A DNA stretch of 58,384 nt from Klebsormidium nitens (taxonomy: Eukaryota > Streptophyta > Klebsormidiophyceae > Klebsormidiales > Klebsormidiaceae), in contig DF237512.1 of NCBI GenBank assembly GCA_000708835.1, forward strand, positions 1-58,384, written 5' to 3'. Each line of letters starts with the position of its first letter. The stretch's first letter is position 1. This document shows positions 18,715-31,804 of this stretch, piece by piece. The notes under the pieces are model-generated. The model was not told where the DNA came from. It made no database searches and worked only from the letters and a program-made list of their open reading frames with translations. The position numbers and the translations under genes were made by a program.

Positions 18715-21700
18715 ATGGCGGTTCCCAAACGGTGTGCACTATGGCTCTTTTGCTTGCTTTTAGCAGGCAGCCGTCTTGCTGCTGCAAAGAAGGCCCAGGC
18801 AGCATTTGGAGACCGAGAGGTGCTTTCTACATTCCCCTCCAACCCAGGATTTCCGGAAGGCGTTGCTGTCTTCAAGGACAAGGTACGTGAGCTGCTTTAC
18901 AACTCCTTTCCTTCAGACGACTAGCAGAGCCTCACATTCATATCCCTACCTCTATTGTCTATTTACACATCGTTTTATCCCGCACGCTCATCCTGACAAC
19001 TCACTTTCTTGCGAAAGAGGGCAGTCAACTACTCCCGTCCTCAGTCCAATTTGAACAATCTCTCAGCATCTCCACTTGCTCCGACTCTGAAGCTTTGTTG
19101 AAGGTTCTCTTGTTCCTGCATTTTCATCATATGAGCTCAACAGGATTGCTTGTAAACTCCAACATTTGCCAATCCTTTGCCCCTACTTGGAATCGCCTTC
19201 AATGGGTTCATTGTCTGCTTCCAATTCAACAGGGTATTAGTAACAGCAAGGTTGTCAACTGCTTTTGGCAGTCAATGTGCCATGATATTTCAACCCTCCG
19301 TTCTCCTGCAAGCCTGTAGCTTCCTCATGTTTCCTTGCTAGACGGGGAGCAACATGGGTTGAGGATTCACAAGCATTCAAACCCTCATGTTCGAGCATGC
19401 TTGCCAGTCAGAACAGAGACTAATGCAGCGCTTGGGTGAGTTCTTTTGCAGGCATATGTCTGTGGAGCAGCCACATCTCAGGGCACCGCAAACAGAAACC
19501 CTTCCACTATCACAATCACTGACCTGAAGACTGGGGCAGTAAATACAGTCTTCGTTTCAGGAGAGGTAGGTCTGCGTCACTCAGTGCCATTGCTGCAAGT
19601 GCTTGAGATAGGCTGATGCAGATTTTTGGTTTTTCGAACAAAGCTACAAAGGATGTTTCTGTGGTTGTTGAAGCTTGTGCTTTAAAAACCGACAATCTGC
19701 GTTGTGTCCAGAAGCCACGGGCGGTCTCTTTTCAGGAGTTGCCACACTTTCACATGGTCAATAGGATGACATCAGGGTACAGTGTAGCAGATTTTGTCTC
19801 TACCACGTCTTTGGATTTAAGAATCTGTGGCATCTGCTGGCCATCGCAAAGTTGACGACTTCTGGCTTTCATGAACGGCCTGCATTGAAAGTCTGGCACA
19901 CACCTTCTGTCCAAACACGAGATCAATTATCAGCTGCAAATTTCCAAGGGCGCTTGGTCTGCCTTTCAGCTAGCAGTATCCCGGTAATGATAATTCGTGG
20001 AGCAGACTGTACCTGAAAATCTGGCCGACTTATCAGAACTGTAGACAAAAGTACGCACCGCAATGTTGCTGTCTCAAAATTTTGCGCGCTCAACACGTTG
20101 TGATGATCTTTCCTTCTGCAGGCAACATCATGTGTTACAAGCCTTGCATTGCTATCCAACAGAACACCTGCAAGGAATCTCATTCCTGTAATGCTAGTGT
20201 GCACATTCATCTTGGCTTGCTCAGAGCGCCCTGACAAAGTCTCAAAATGAAAGCTTCTGATATCTGCTCCACACCAGTTCCACCTGCCAAATGTCTCAAC
20301 TCGCGTATTTGTTTCTAACAGGACACAACCAAAGAGCACCAGCTCTCTTGCTGCATCGTCGCGCCAACTGAGATCAACGGGAACGGCAAGAAGAACAGCG
20401 AGGAGCACCACTCCTTGTATGTAATGAGCCCCCAGCTCGGGATCCTGCGGTTCGACCTGAAATACCTGCAGCAGAGCCTGTATGCCCCGCCCCCTGCTGG
20501 TGGATGGATCGTGGGGAATGACCTTATCTTCGATCGGCAGGTGAGTTCAATCTGACAATCTTCTTAACTTTCTATAGGATCCATCTCTTCTGTCGCTTGT
20601 GGTAGTGCCTGTGCCGAGTGGACAAGTGACCAAAAACGGTTAGCAGCTATAATCGGAATGCCAAATCGGAATGCCGAAGCGACAACCTTTTACGGCTTAG
20701 AGGCAGGTTGATCTGCGGGGCGAGTGACAAGTTTCAGCCCCGGAACCTGCAAGTCAGGATCTGTTTGATCGAGGTCAATTGCAAAGACGTGATTCTCTGT
20801 GATCGGAGTGACTAGGACTGACGTAGATGCTCAGCGCGCTTAAAAAGCGGTATGGATGACTTGTAACCTGAAGCAGCTTTCTCATTTATCAGCAGTGTAA
20901 TGCTTCTTCTTCGTGCCTCTTTGTGTCGGGGACTCGAAAAGCACCTGACAGGACAAGGAACAGCATTTGACCTCTCTCTCAGAAAGGTTGCCGTCGAAAA
21001 AGCCACTGTAATATCCATCTCCAAATCCAAGGCCATGGCTTCGATGCGCACCCGTCCTGGCACCACTCCCTCTCAGGGTCGCCTTTTCGTCCCTTGATAA
21101 AACGCAATGCCTCTCCCAGATTAGATTGACAGGAAGTCAAGAACCCAAGCATGAGCTAACCCGTTTCGAAATAACTCCCTCGCTCTTTCATACTTGATGC
21201 GCACGCAGTGCCCCTCTCAGTTCTAGTTGAGAGTAATTCCACACAGAATCCACCCCTCATACCGTGCTAACCCCTTCCAAGAGCATTTCCTCGCAGCGTC
21301 GCCTTTTCGTGACCGAGTCCAACCCGACCCCGATCCGCGGCGGGGGGAAGCTCTGGATGATCCCCCCAGGCGGTGGCCCCCCGACCGTGTGGCTGGAGGG
21401 GGATCCCCTGGCGACCGGGTTTCCCAACGGTCTGGACCTGAGCCCCGACGGCCAGAAGCTCTATTTGACGGTTTCGACGACAATCTCCCCGGAACTCGGG
21501 AACGGCATCGTCTACTCGCTGCCGATCACCGCCCAGCCGCCGGCCACTTCTGCGCTCCAGGTAGGCTGACGTCAGCGAATCATCTGGTGACGTACACTGA
21601 ATTGGCTAAACCTCTGATGTTTGGTGGTTTTGACTATGGGTGCCAAAGGCCGCGATTTTGTTTGGTGAGGTAGCGGAGCTACATATGTAAGCACGAACGA

Positions 21701-22366
21701 GTCTCTTCAAGCGTGCTGCTCAATCGAAGAAGAAGATTTGAACTGGAAACTTGTCTCCGGGTCCAATGCATCGAGCGAAGAACCTTAACGCACATAGGAA
21801 GAGTTGTTGTCTTGATACAGGCAGGAAAGGAAGCTTGCTCAAAAACCCTCTTTCGCCCTTCTGCTCTTCCGCTTTAGTTCTGCTGCAATGATCAGCATCT
21901 GATCGGCAGTACATGCCAGTACATCTCTACGTTCCTACTTTTCTGAGAACGCCTGGCAACAAGTAGCTTTGTGAGGATGGACCGTTCTTAACGGGGACGG
22001 GCAACTACTCTGCAGGTGGTTCACGCTTATACCAACGGCGAAATCCCAGACGGCATACGCTTTGGCGCGTCTGGCAACTTATACGTCGCCCTCGCTCTGA
22101 CTCCCTCAGCGGCTCCCTCCGACGTCCTCGGCGGCATCGATGTTCTGTCGCCTGATGGTTTCCCTCTAACCCGGCTCTTAACCAGCAACGGACAGGGGCC
22201 GAACTATTTAAACCCGGCCAATATTGCCTTCGACGACAAACGGAAGTCAGTGCTGGTTACGAATCACTATCTCGCTTGCAATGCGAGCAGCCCCGCTCAA
22301 ATCGACAGCTGCAACTTCAACGTGATCAGGGTTTACGTCGGGGACAAGGGTGTCGATCAGAATTAG
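18715..22366 (+). CDS. Secreted SMP-30/gluconolactonase-like beta-propeller protein, 371 aa, five exons
   Basis: Exons: 18715-18882, 19452-19565, 20322-20540, 21297-21560, 22016-22366. All introns are GT-AG and phase 0. The N-terminus is a signal peptide (ALWLFCLLLAGSRLAAA, residues about 8-24), so the protein enters the secretory pathway. The rest has SMP-30/gluconolactonase features: PGFPEGVAVF, a central strand set ending VGNDLIFDRQ, RLFVTESNPTP, GFPNGLDLSPDGQKLYLTVS, EIPDGIRFGASGNLYVAL and PANIAFDDKRKSVLVTNH, matching the repeated N-G-hydrophobic-x-D/P-G-x-x-hydrophobic-Y pattern of propeller blades. Members of this fold hydrolyse lactones or esters using a divalent metal; the plant secreted members are poorly characterised, and I cannot name a substrate. 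Exon 4 has upstream echo copies of its acceptor. Exon boundaries are well supported by phase; start is the only ATG before the signal peptide. Confidence 0.85.
21042..21330 (+). repeat. Echo copies of the acceptor and 5' edge of SMP-30-like exon 4
   Basis: The true edge (TCGCAG then CGTCGCCTTTTCGT, exon from 21297) has an upstream copy at about 21072-21094 (CTCTCAGGGTCGCCTTTTCG). GATGCGCAC before that copy recurs at about 21197 followed by CCCTCTCAG, a third acceptor-like copy without the exon block. Copies lie about 150 and 80-100 bases apart. Confidence 0.75.
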
Positions 22367-23614
22367 GCGCCGCGAAGATGACTAGGGCCAACAGGTCATC
22401 ACTTGATTTTGAATGACTCCAGTCTCTTGAGGTTTCTAAGGATAAAAAGACGTCCCGGCTCGGAAGAAGGTAGGAACTTGGTTTCAACAAGCGTGGAGTC
22501 TTCAAACCGGTCCGTTTGTACGTCTAAAAGGTTTCAGCTGGTGGCGTTGTGTTGGTATGGCTAGCGTGTGCTGATGGCTAGGCTAGCGTGTGCTTTCGAC
22601 TCTACATGACCGTACAGCTGTAGCTTTCATAAGGAACATCTAGTTTTACACTGGCACGTACGTAGGGCAGCGCGTGCATGGCTGGCCTCGCCTTTTGCGG
22701 AGTGTTGACTTTGTAGGTCTTTCGAGAGTTTGGATAAAAGGTACACCTATCTACAGACTTTGCTAGTATTGAAATAAGTGGAGGTGAGCGGGCGAGCTAC
22801 AAGCTGTCGTTTAGCATGCAGTAGCTGAATGAGGAAATGTAGTGTACTATAATGCCCGGTGTTCACTAAGTGTTGCTGTTTTTGGTAGATGATGTAGTAT
22901 AGCACCAGTCAACTTAGGAACTTTGCTAGCTCGGAATCGATTCAAAGTTCCTCGAAGTTCGAATTGTAATCACATGCCACCGACGCCATGCATGCGCGCT
23001 TGCAGTGCTGCGGCTGATCCATCCTCTCAGTTCGGCGTGCGTGTTCAGGTTCGCTGGATATTGATATTCCCAGTGTAGACCGCGTGCATGATTTACTTCC
23101 TAGCCGGCCCGTACAAGCGAACACTTCGCATGCAGTCAATGCAGCTATCATGGGCATCATTGCGAGCCATGACCGCGTCGCCCCGGGTGCAATTGCTCGT
23201 ACAGTGCATAAAAGAGATAGGTAGGTTACAGCGATCCATGCTGACAGCTTTCAGAATGCAACTCGGGCCTTGCGCGGGTCCAGCAACGATCGACTTGCTG
23301 GCCAATGACAAATTGCATGCATGCGCCGTGCGCCGATCGAGTATGAATAATTGAGTTTAGGCCTGTATCAAGTTGTCCATCATGTATACATCCGATAAAA
23401 GTTTACAGCTTCTTTGATTGGTGGCCGCGCAACTGAGTACGACGACCGACATGTAAATTTGAACAGACGATTCGCAATCAACACACGAGTGCAGCGCAAC
23501 AAATTGCCGCTCCGATGTACGCTCAGAAACTGCAGTTCACAAACAGGATTCGTGGTTGACACTTGTCCCAAGAGACCTTCGCTAAGGTCCCCGAAACCCT
23601 GCTCGCAGCCGGGT
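22367..23614. other. Intergenic region between convergent SMP-30-like and DNA glycosylase genes
   Basis: No gene is visible. It contains the 3' UTRs of both neighbours, a direct repeat of GGCTAGCGTGTGCT (about 22559 and 22580), and a stretch near 23090-23340 rich in GCATGC motifs. ORFs here are short and motif-free. Confidence 0.5.
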
Positions 23615-26600
23615 TCACACCTTCCCCCGCTTCCTCATCGACCTCCGCGCAACGATCATGGGCGTGTCAGGCGCCCCAACACCGTTCCGGTCCGTTACCA
23701 ACGTTTCCGTTTCTTCCACCGTAAGCACCTCGCTAACGGCTTCACTCAGCCCCGCTTCTGAAACCGTCTCAACCTCCACCGCAACCCGTTTTCTCGTCGT
23801 GGTCTTTTTCGGAGCCCTCTTCTTGGGCACCTTTTTTGTCTTTCCGTCGTCCTTGTTGGACATATTCCGTCCAGTGATGTTCGCGTAATCGTCCGGCGAC
23901 ATTCGGCTCAGCGGTCCGAACAGCGCCTCGTACTCTTGCCAAATCTCGAACCTGCACCATGCAAATCAATGTGCCGCAAAAGTCAGTGTTTGAAAGGGAT
24001 GGCCTTCGCCTCGCTTCTATATCAAAAACGAAAAACCATTGAAGGTACTTGACAGTAAGCGGGAATATGGGGCCCTCGCACGAGATCTGCCCAATGTCGA
24101 CTCTAGCATTGCTGCTTATTTGGAGGCACGGAGAACAAGGCGGCTTTGGCAAGCTCGACTTTAATACTGATAATATCCTGAAGTTTTGCGATTTGTGCAA
24201 ACGCCTGAAAGCTACGGGGCTGGTTGTGAAAAGCCTTGAAAATAAAAACAAGCTGAAGCTTCTGTAGCCCTCTTTCGTTGATGTTTGTGGGAGGCACTTC
24301 CAAGTGGTTACGGAGAAAACCCCGGCATTCGTGTCTCGGTAGTCACGCAAACGTTCGCATTGACGAGCTCGAGGTCTAATGCTTGGCAGCCTTTCTTCTG
24401 GTCACTTACCAGTACGCCAGAAACTGGTAGGGAGCGTAAGGAAGGTAAACTTTGGCGACGATCTCCTCAAGGTTGCTTGCGTCACAGTCGTCCTTTCGGT
24501 GGACCTGTATACGCGGAAACACGGCAAGTGCGTGAGACGGAGTGGTGGAAGTCTCCGTTAAAGGCGCACCTAAGCCGTTAATCAAGGTTTCAACTATAGA
24601 AACGACCGCGACCCCATTGCTACAAAGATGAACACGACGGCAGCTTAATTAGTGAGACGCACTAGATCCAAACCGAGACGTGACAAGGTGTCTTTTTTCC
24701 TACAGATATATGCAGAGGCGTCCAAATGGAGACAACAGCAGATTGCACAGCAAAGATATCGCTTTACAGACTCGAAGTCGAACCCAACCTTTACTCTGCC
24801 CTGATGTTGTGCCTGCAATGCTTGTAAACGACGAGTCATAAGATTCACAGCGGTGCGAGCAGCTGGATCGAAATGGAATTTCTGAAATGAGCCTACCTCC
24901 CGCAGATGCCGCGCCGTCTCCGAGTCCGCCGCCACTTTCTCAAACTCCCCCAAGCACTGCATCACGTTCGCCGCCGAGAAGGGCCCCAACCCGGGCATCT
25001 TTCGAACGGCCGCCAGCCGCTCGGCCGCCGATCCGAAACGCCCGGGGCCTTCCAACCGACCCAGGTCGTAGACCCCGGTTGCCACCCCCTTGGCGAAGCT
25101 AACCAGGCGGGTTGCGCGGTAACCTAACCCGCACTTCTTGGAGAGGGCCTTGGGGTCAAAGTCTTGGAGCTCGGCGGCGGTGGGGAAGTTGCCGAGGTGG
25201 GAGAGTTCAGGGGGGCAGCCGAGGGGGGGGCCGTTCTTTTCTGCCTGTTGCAGGGAGAGGATAGGGCATAAAGGTAAGCCCGATTGCATTCTCGAACCAG
25301 TGCTGAAATATTCTAGCTAATCAACTTTGGATACACAAGATGGGAATCAGAGTGAGGTTCCGGGAACGTTTTCGAGAACGAATCAGGCACAAAGATTGGG
25401 TGGAAGGATGTCATCCCAGAAGAGGGTCGTCGAATTTTGATACCTGTGGAGGCTTGCCCAACGCTCTTTAACAGAAAGAAGATGAATCCAAGTCAGGGAA
25501 TGGTTAGATAGCTACTAGTACGGAAGAGGGTCGCAGATAGATCCTTCTTTTTTCTACTTTTAGCCACCTCGCTCACTAAAAACAGTGCGTAGAGAAGTTG
25601 CATAGGAAGTGAAGAATGAACGGAAGGCGTCGGTAACCGAACTTCGGACTAAAATCTGGCGAGCGGCTGATGACGAGGTAAAGGTGCCCCTTCCACTGAA
25701 CAGTGACCTTTACGCCCGCCTTGAACCAATTTCTGAGATGGTCCGACAGGAGTGGCGGCGCCAAAAGGCGTCGAAAGCGAGATTGCTACCAAACTGCAAA
25801 GAAGCGGGTTGGAAGCTGGTTACAATATGGGTTAGGAAATGGTTAGGAGCTGGAGCTTGCCTGCAGCTGGCACAGTGCCCGGTTCATGCTGAGCGTGCGG
25901 CCCCAGCCGCAGTTGCACAACAGCTGCGTTTTGACCATGTCCTGCAATGGAAGAACCACGGGTCAAGGGCTCAATAAAGCGCGGCTCCCGACCCACACAA
26001 ACCTCAAAAGTGTTGAGTATCCACCAGATTTGAAGACTGTTTAATCGAAGGCAACTCAACCGATTCCTGTGGCAGACAGGCCACACTCCAGAATTGAGAG
26101 ACTGTGATCGCCCTTCTGACGTGTTTCGGATGAGTGAATCAACGAAGAGGGATGTCGTATCCGCAAGCCCTTCACACGGATTGGTATGCCAAAAACAAGC
26201 CTGCTAAGGACTCCAGCATCAAGGACACCCTTTTCAAGCTGTATTACTCTACTCTTAGGGCCGTTTCATTAAAGTGCGGTCAGCGAAGCGGCTTCACAAA
26301 GAAGCCAGATGTTTTAAAGGCGAGATACCTTGAGTTCTCCACAATAAAATCTCCACGCACACTTCTTGTTGTGTTGAAGCAACATGAAGACTATCATACC
26401 TCCCACAAAGTCGGCGACCGAAACAGCCTTCCAAAGCCCGCTGCTTTGGCACCCGGATGCATGTTCTGAAAGGCTGCCACTGCGGCGGAGTCCTCAGGTA
26501 GCAGCCGCAGCATGCGCCGCACTTGGGCCTGATGCACAGCACAAGATCTTCAAGAACCATACCAAAGTCTGGTCGGAGTATGAGGTTCAAATTATGAACT

Positions 26601-27846
26601 TCTTGTGAGTAAAGAAGAAGGGTTTGGAGAACGGTGCATCGGGGCGTTGTAAGGTGTGCGGTCGCCTGCACAGCCTGAATGTCTGCATGAAGGGGTCAAG
26701 GATCATGACTAAAAGACCACTGCAACAGTATGTCCAAGTGATTTGATGAGAGGTAGGCTTTTAGAACCATCGGACCCATAACATCAACCCAAGGATCCTT
26801 TTACTGTCATCTTGAGTTTGGTTGCAAAGATCCGGATTAGACTTGCTGAGTTTTTTCCTTACTATCCATATCAAAGAGATCGTTTTAATCACAGTCAAAG
26901 AAGGCTACAGCACCAGAAGAATATAGAAGTGACATCAAGACAACCATCGAAACCCTCATCACAGCAGGAACCCGGACTCATGCCATTCCTAAGATTGTCG
27001 ACTGTGCCACTCATTGTAGAACAATCTCCTCGCTTTCATAGGACAACCCAGACAAGTAAGCGCAAGGATGTTTCCTACCTGAATCACGTCTTTGTCCCCT
27101 TTCCCCATATCCCCCACTCCCACTTCTACTGACAGTACTCCAGGCTCATTGACTTTCATTGGGCCTATTCGCACCCACACGGCCCGCCCGTCCGCCAGCC
27201 TCAGCGGCCTCTCCAGACAGCCGCTCTCCTGCCCTGGTGGGAATAGCCACCTGTTCGGAGCAGCCATGAAGAAGCCATAGCTGACCACTGCCTTCTCTAG
27301 GTCAAAGTCTAGGGGCACAGACAATGTCAAGAGTGTATATATTTGTTCTCTTTCAGCTATAGGAGCTGATTCTTCTTGAGAGTTTGGAGTAACTGGAGGT
27401 TCAGCCAGGTTTGACGCCGGCCGAGTTGGTTGTGGGCTACTTAGTATTGGAGTGGTGTTTAGGTCAGATTGGGGAGTGATTCCCAAATTGGAGGGTTCCA
27501 TTTCAGCCCCAATCAAGATTGCTGCTGTCTTTGAAGTATCTATGGCACTACAAACTTTCCGGTGCTGACTCAGGACCTTGCCCCCAATTCTGGGAAAAGG
27601 GAGTTGGCTTTGATTGATGTGAAAATGAATAACTTTTGAATGGACAATGTTTAAGCCCGGAAGCTGTCTAAGCAAAGTACCACCGGTCCTCAGGTGGCGC
27701 ACCGCTTTCCGCTCATGGCATGTGAATCTTTCGCAGCGCCGGCTATCCACAGAGAAGACCGCGCCTCCCCTGAAAGAGGGAGCAAGGCATGAAGCAAAGG
27801 AGCAGCAAAAGGAGCGCCTGGCAACTTGCACAGCCTTGTGCATCAT
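23615..27846 (-). CDS. HhH-GPD superfamily DNA glycosylase (plant-type, 3-methyladenine glycosylase II-like), 585 aa, six exons
   Basis: Base-excision repair enzyme that removes a damaged base. Exons on the minus strand: 27846-27079, 26528-26400, 25941-25861, 25244-24897, 24504-24410, 23951-23615; phases join without error to a TAA/TGA-type stop. The N-terminal domain has SYGFFMAAPNRWLFPPG and LERPLRLADGRAVWVRI, typical of the plant family. The second exon gives AAGFGRLFRSPTLWE, the third DMVKTQLLCNCGWGRTLSM. The fourth has the helix-hairpin-helix MPGLGPFSAANV and the catalytic Asp in AADSETARHLREV. Then come YAPYQFLAYW and a basic, NLS-like tail (KKVPKKRAPKKTTTRKR). The third intron from the 5' end starts with GC (AG|GCAAGC). 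The first about 150 residues are poorly ordered and may include an organelle transit peptide or be UTR; a later Met may be the start. The exact lesion is unknown. Head-to-head with REX1-B. Confidence 0.9.
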
Positions 27847-28229
27847 CCAACATTTACCTAACAGCCTCCTGCTTGCTCCCGCCCTAGCTCAGGCGTCATA
27901 GGTTTGCATGCGCCGTGCAATCAAATTAGGGTTTTGAAAAGCTGCTCAAGGACCTCGAACGTTATGTAACGCTCCATGTGAGTGCCAATGCGTGCTGCTG
28001 TCTTTATCTGCGTGAGGTTGACACAGCCAATCGTTGCTACACACAGATGCTAAACTCATGCGTGGGGTGTCCCCTAGCTTGGCCCACGGCTCCTTCATCT
28101 GAGACTGAGGCTTCAAGTTTAGAAATTGCTTGAAGTTGAAGCCAGAACTTGGCATCTGTTCGATCAATATCTTGACAGGAAGTAAGTGCAACACTGCAAG
28201 TTCAACTCGAAGGCGGACCTGAAGGCGTC
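27847..28229. promoter_or_regulatory. 383-base divergent region shared by DNA glycosylase (-) and REX1-B (+)
   Basis: The two start codons face away from each other with only 383 bases between them. No gene fits inside. The region is the only place for both 5' UTRs and promoters, so a bidirectional promoter is likely. I do not recognise a specific element with confidence. Confidence 0.6.
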
Positions 28230-30876
28230 ATGGGGAACGAGCAGCTTCCATCTGAGGCACCAATTTCCATGGAGGAGGAGATTGCTGTTGGTGGCGAGCC
28301 GAAGCAGGGTCCTCAGACTAACGCCGTCGCGAAGCTGCTTTGTGAGGTGATGGCGGTTCAGGCGGAGCGTGTGAAGACATACGGCGAGTTTGAGCAGTGA
28401 GGACATGACGATGCTCAACCAACACTTCGAGCAAATAGCGAGCGTCTTGAAGACTTTCTGAATCCAGCTATTAGGCTGTCTGAGCTGCAGCGGTCAAACT
28501 CTTTCTGGCTCTGATGTATCGTTGATTGCTTTCAGAAATAACAGACCTCTTCATTGTTTTTGATTTATAGATATAACAAGGAAAAAGCACTTGTTTACTT
28601 TGTTTTTTTTGTTTGAGATTTTTTAACAAAACGATGGATGATCTCTAATAAAAACAAAATTTAATGAGACTTTTTTGAATTAGATGCTAGCTGCGATCTG
28701 AAGAAGCAATCGAAATGCTGCTGCCTCAAGAGCCTTCGCTGCACTGAAGGGACTATGAACTTGTGAACCTCCTTCTGAAAAGCACGCTTCGCTGGCCCAG
28801 ATTGAATGCCACCATCAGGATCAGCAGTTCTAAAAAGATTCTGAAATTCAGGTGTCCTGTCGTCTCATTCTTGCAGGGGCTTTGCCACCTATCGCACGTC
28901 TGACGATGAGCAATCTTACGTCGCACTGTGTCAGCATGTGACCCAGAAATTCAAAGACTGCTCACAGCAGGTAATGCCGGCATCACCACGAACCTCTCAA
29001 TTTTACAACTTTGTTGTCTACATCACCCATAAGCATCAGCAAGGTCTCCCAAGATGATTTCAAAACAAATCCTTGAGCAGCACCTGGTTTGTCAGGCATC
29101 GCGGTGCAATCTCTGTTGCGTATCGTCTGGAGACTGTTTGAAGCCAATACCTCAATCAATCCTGGTGGTTGCGCATATTTGTTGCAGAGGGTAAACATGA
29201 ATCTGTTGAGAGCCAGATACTCACTTTACCTGAAAGGATCAATGTATTTGGTGGCTCGAGTTTCTGGCAATAAGGGTTTTTTTCCAACTGGGGCCTGACA
29301 ACCAATCAGCACGGTGCTCAGGCCTTGCGATAGGGTGGTTTTGGCATACTTGGCAACAGATCTCTTGGCTTACTCTGCTGATGTATGGTCTGGACCTTAA
29401 GCGTCCTCCTGTTGCCTCTCCAGATCATCCAGATTGAGGCCGCACTGAAAGAAGCAGACGTGAACAGGGCGGACCTTGCTGAAACCCTCCGTGCACTCCA
29501 GTCTCAAGAGAAGAAGAAGCTGCACATGGTAGGAAATTCCCTCCAGTCTATTCGCCTGTTTCTTCTACTTTGCCCTATGTGTTTGACCATCTCCTAGTGT
29601 ACCAGATAGTTGGTTCTTTCCTGTTTGCCTCATTTTATGGTGGCTTCTCATGGCTGCCAGGGCTTGATCTGGGGGCTGATAAAACGCCAGGGATTTTCGA
29701 GGCATGCTGCATGCTGTACCCGTCGGTTGAACAGTATCGTCTTCCAACTTTAGGGCACCTTGTAATGCAGTTTGAGGTGCAATATTATATCGGAAGTGTG
29801 CCCAGGTGGCCCTGTAGGATGAAATTCTGAGTTTCTGGATTTCTGGAAAACAGATCTTTATTCGTTGAGACAGCCATTTTGAAGACTTTTTCATGTCCAA
29901 TTCGCAGACTCTTTCAGGTCCGATGTTCAGACCTGGCTCTCTATCAATCTCAAAGGGAAAATCCAAGAACATTTCTTCTGCGTCGCTTGAAAGCGTAGCT
30001 ATCCGAAGTGACACCTCAAGTGGCGTTTACTCATTATTCGTCACATCCGTATGGCAAGGCTGTAAAACTGGGTTGGCGATTGGACATTGAGCTGACCCGT
30101 TGAATGTTCGTTCGCATGCTGCGCGTTTCTTGCTTTGCAGAATCTGTATGTATAGGCCGGTCGGCAAGTTTTTTTCTTTTGCATGTAAAGCAGCTGGATC
30201 TGGAGCAGGTCTGACTGATTGTGTATGTCTACAGAGAATAAACGATTCTCGTGTGCCATTTGCGGTTCGTTTGCACACCTCTGATAGCCAGCTCATAACC
30301 ACCTTTTCGATCAGTACCTCGTGCTCAAATAGAGGACGTTTCTTTTTGTCCTCTTTCAAAACACACACCACGCTTGCACTAGGAAGCATACTCCCACCTA
30401 ATCCATTTCCGTCACTTGCAGAGGACTTAGGAGAACAGTCCAAGTCCCTCAACGTCAGTCGAACATTCCATCCGCTTCTTCTCCTCCTTTCTCCACAGAC
30501 CGCCGTTTTGCAAGTCCTGAAGAAGGCCGGGCGCCCCTCAGAGCGGTCGAGCGAGCTCCGGGAGCAGTTGCGGCGGCAGCAAGGCCACCAGTGCCTTTCA
30601 GAAGCCGCGCTCAATGGGGCAGCTGCGCAGTCAGGCGGCCTGACGGAATCTCAAGAAGAAGCGGAGTACGAAGCCGCCGTGGGGGAGGCGACGCAGGGGG
30701 TGCAGGATGCGGTGACGGAAATAAACGAGAAGCTGGAGGAAATCAGGTATGAGCTTGCGGATTTAGAAGAGCCTGCGGAAGCGGATGGTTTAGAAAAGCC
30801 TGCAGAAAGGGGGGCGGTTGCGGGGGACGGCTTGCAGGCGGAAGGAGAGGGCTTGCAACCGAGCATAGGTCAATGA
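28230..30876 (+). CDS. REX1-B: DNA repair REX1-B family protein, 247 aa, four exons
   Basis: REX1-B was defined in Chlamydomonas, where the REX1 locus rescues a DNA excision repair mutant; its biochemical role is unclear. Exons: 28230-28396, 28877-28970, 29424-29528, 30499-30876; all GT-AG and in phase. The ATG is followed by MGNEQLPSEAP, and exon 1 ends in AERVKTYGEFEQ. Exon 2 gives GFATYRTSDDEQSYVALCQ and VTQKFKDCSQQ, exon 3 IIQIEAALKEADVNRADLA and QSQEKKKLHM, and exon 4 TAVLQVLKKAGRPSER, then EAEYEAAVGEATQGVQDAV and EINEKLEEIRYEL. These are the family's conserved blocks. A Gly/Glu/Ala-rich tail of about 35 residues after RYELADLEEP is not conserved. The protein is helical, probably nuclear. 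Its divergent pairing with a DNA glycosylase supports a repair role. Confidence 0.9.
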
Positions 30877-31804
30877 CAGGAGGTGGACAAAGTATTCTCG
30901 TGCGCTCTTGCACATGTAAGTCGGTCGAGACCAACAAATGTACGAGCAGCCTCGCACAGGACCGGCAGAGAAGAGTCGTATTGAAGATGCAAGCCAGAAC
31001 AAAAGTGCATGTTAGAATCGACATCGCCTAGGAAGACTGCAGTGACTAGTCTCGACAATGCTCTATCAAGTGTCTGTGACTTCTGGAATGACCATGGCAT
31101 ATACTTGTGTCATAGTGACGGCATAAACTGGCATGTCCGACTATATTCGTTTAATGCAGATTGCAAACAACCTGCCCGTGAGCTGGCCGGATTCGATGTA
31201 GCCCAACATGCATCTATGCCGCGCCATGGTGCCGACAGAAATTGCATCCATATGGCCTGCAGTACAGCCATATATATGCAGACCTCGCTTGACCATGGAG
31301 TATGCGCTCCATCAAACTTTCACGCGTAAAGCCCGCGGTCGCCCAGCGAATTGTCCCTAATGATCTGTGGCAGCATACCTACTAATTCTGAATCAAACGC
31401 ACGTGAATGCCTGTGCACATCACAATCACAAGTGTGCACTTACCCAGCCTACCGGGTCTTAACGAAACTCTCATCGCGGTAGTATACAGCGCTCTTAGCT
31501 AGCGTGTTGACTATGCACATGTGCTCCCACTCTTCATTCGGCTGGCTAGTGCCCCAGCTAGCTTGCCAACTTTTCTCGAGTTTCAATCAATTTTCAGTAA
31601 GCATATTGCATGATCCAAAAGATCGAGTTTGATTCCAGACAAGCAGTTGCTCGATATCCCGCATGCAAGAAGGATTCGGCTACTTATGGTGGTCAGCATA
31701 AAAGCGACAAACCGTCTATATTCTGTTTACATCAGATTTCATCCTCCTTTTCCATACTTCCATTCGTCTTCTCTGGTGAGGATTCTGTCAGGCCTGGCAT
31801 ACCT
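30877..31804. other. Intergenic region between convergent REX1-B and F-box gene
   Basis: No gene seen. It must hold both 3' UTRs. ORFs are short, and the sequence is unremarkable apart from a few TATATATG and GCATGC stretches. Confidence 0.5.
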
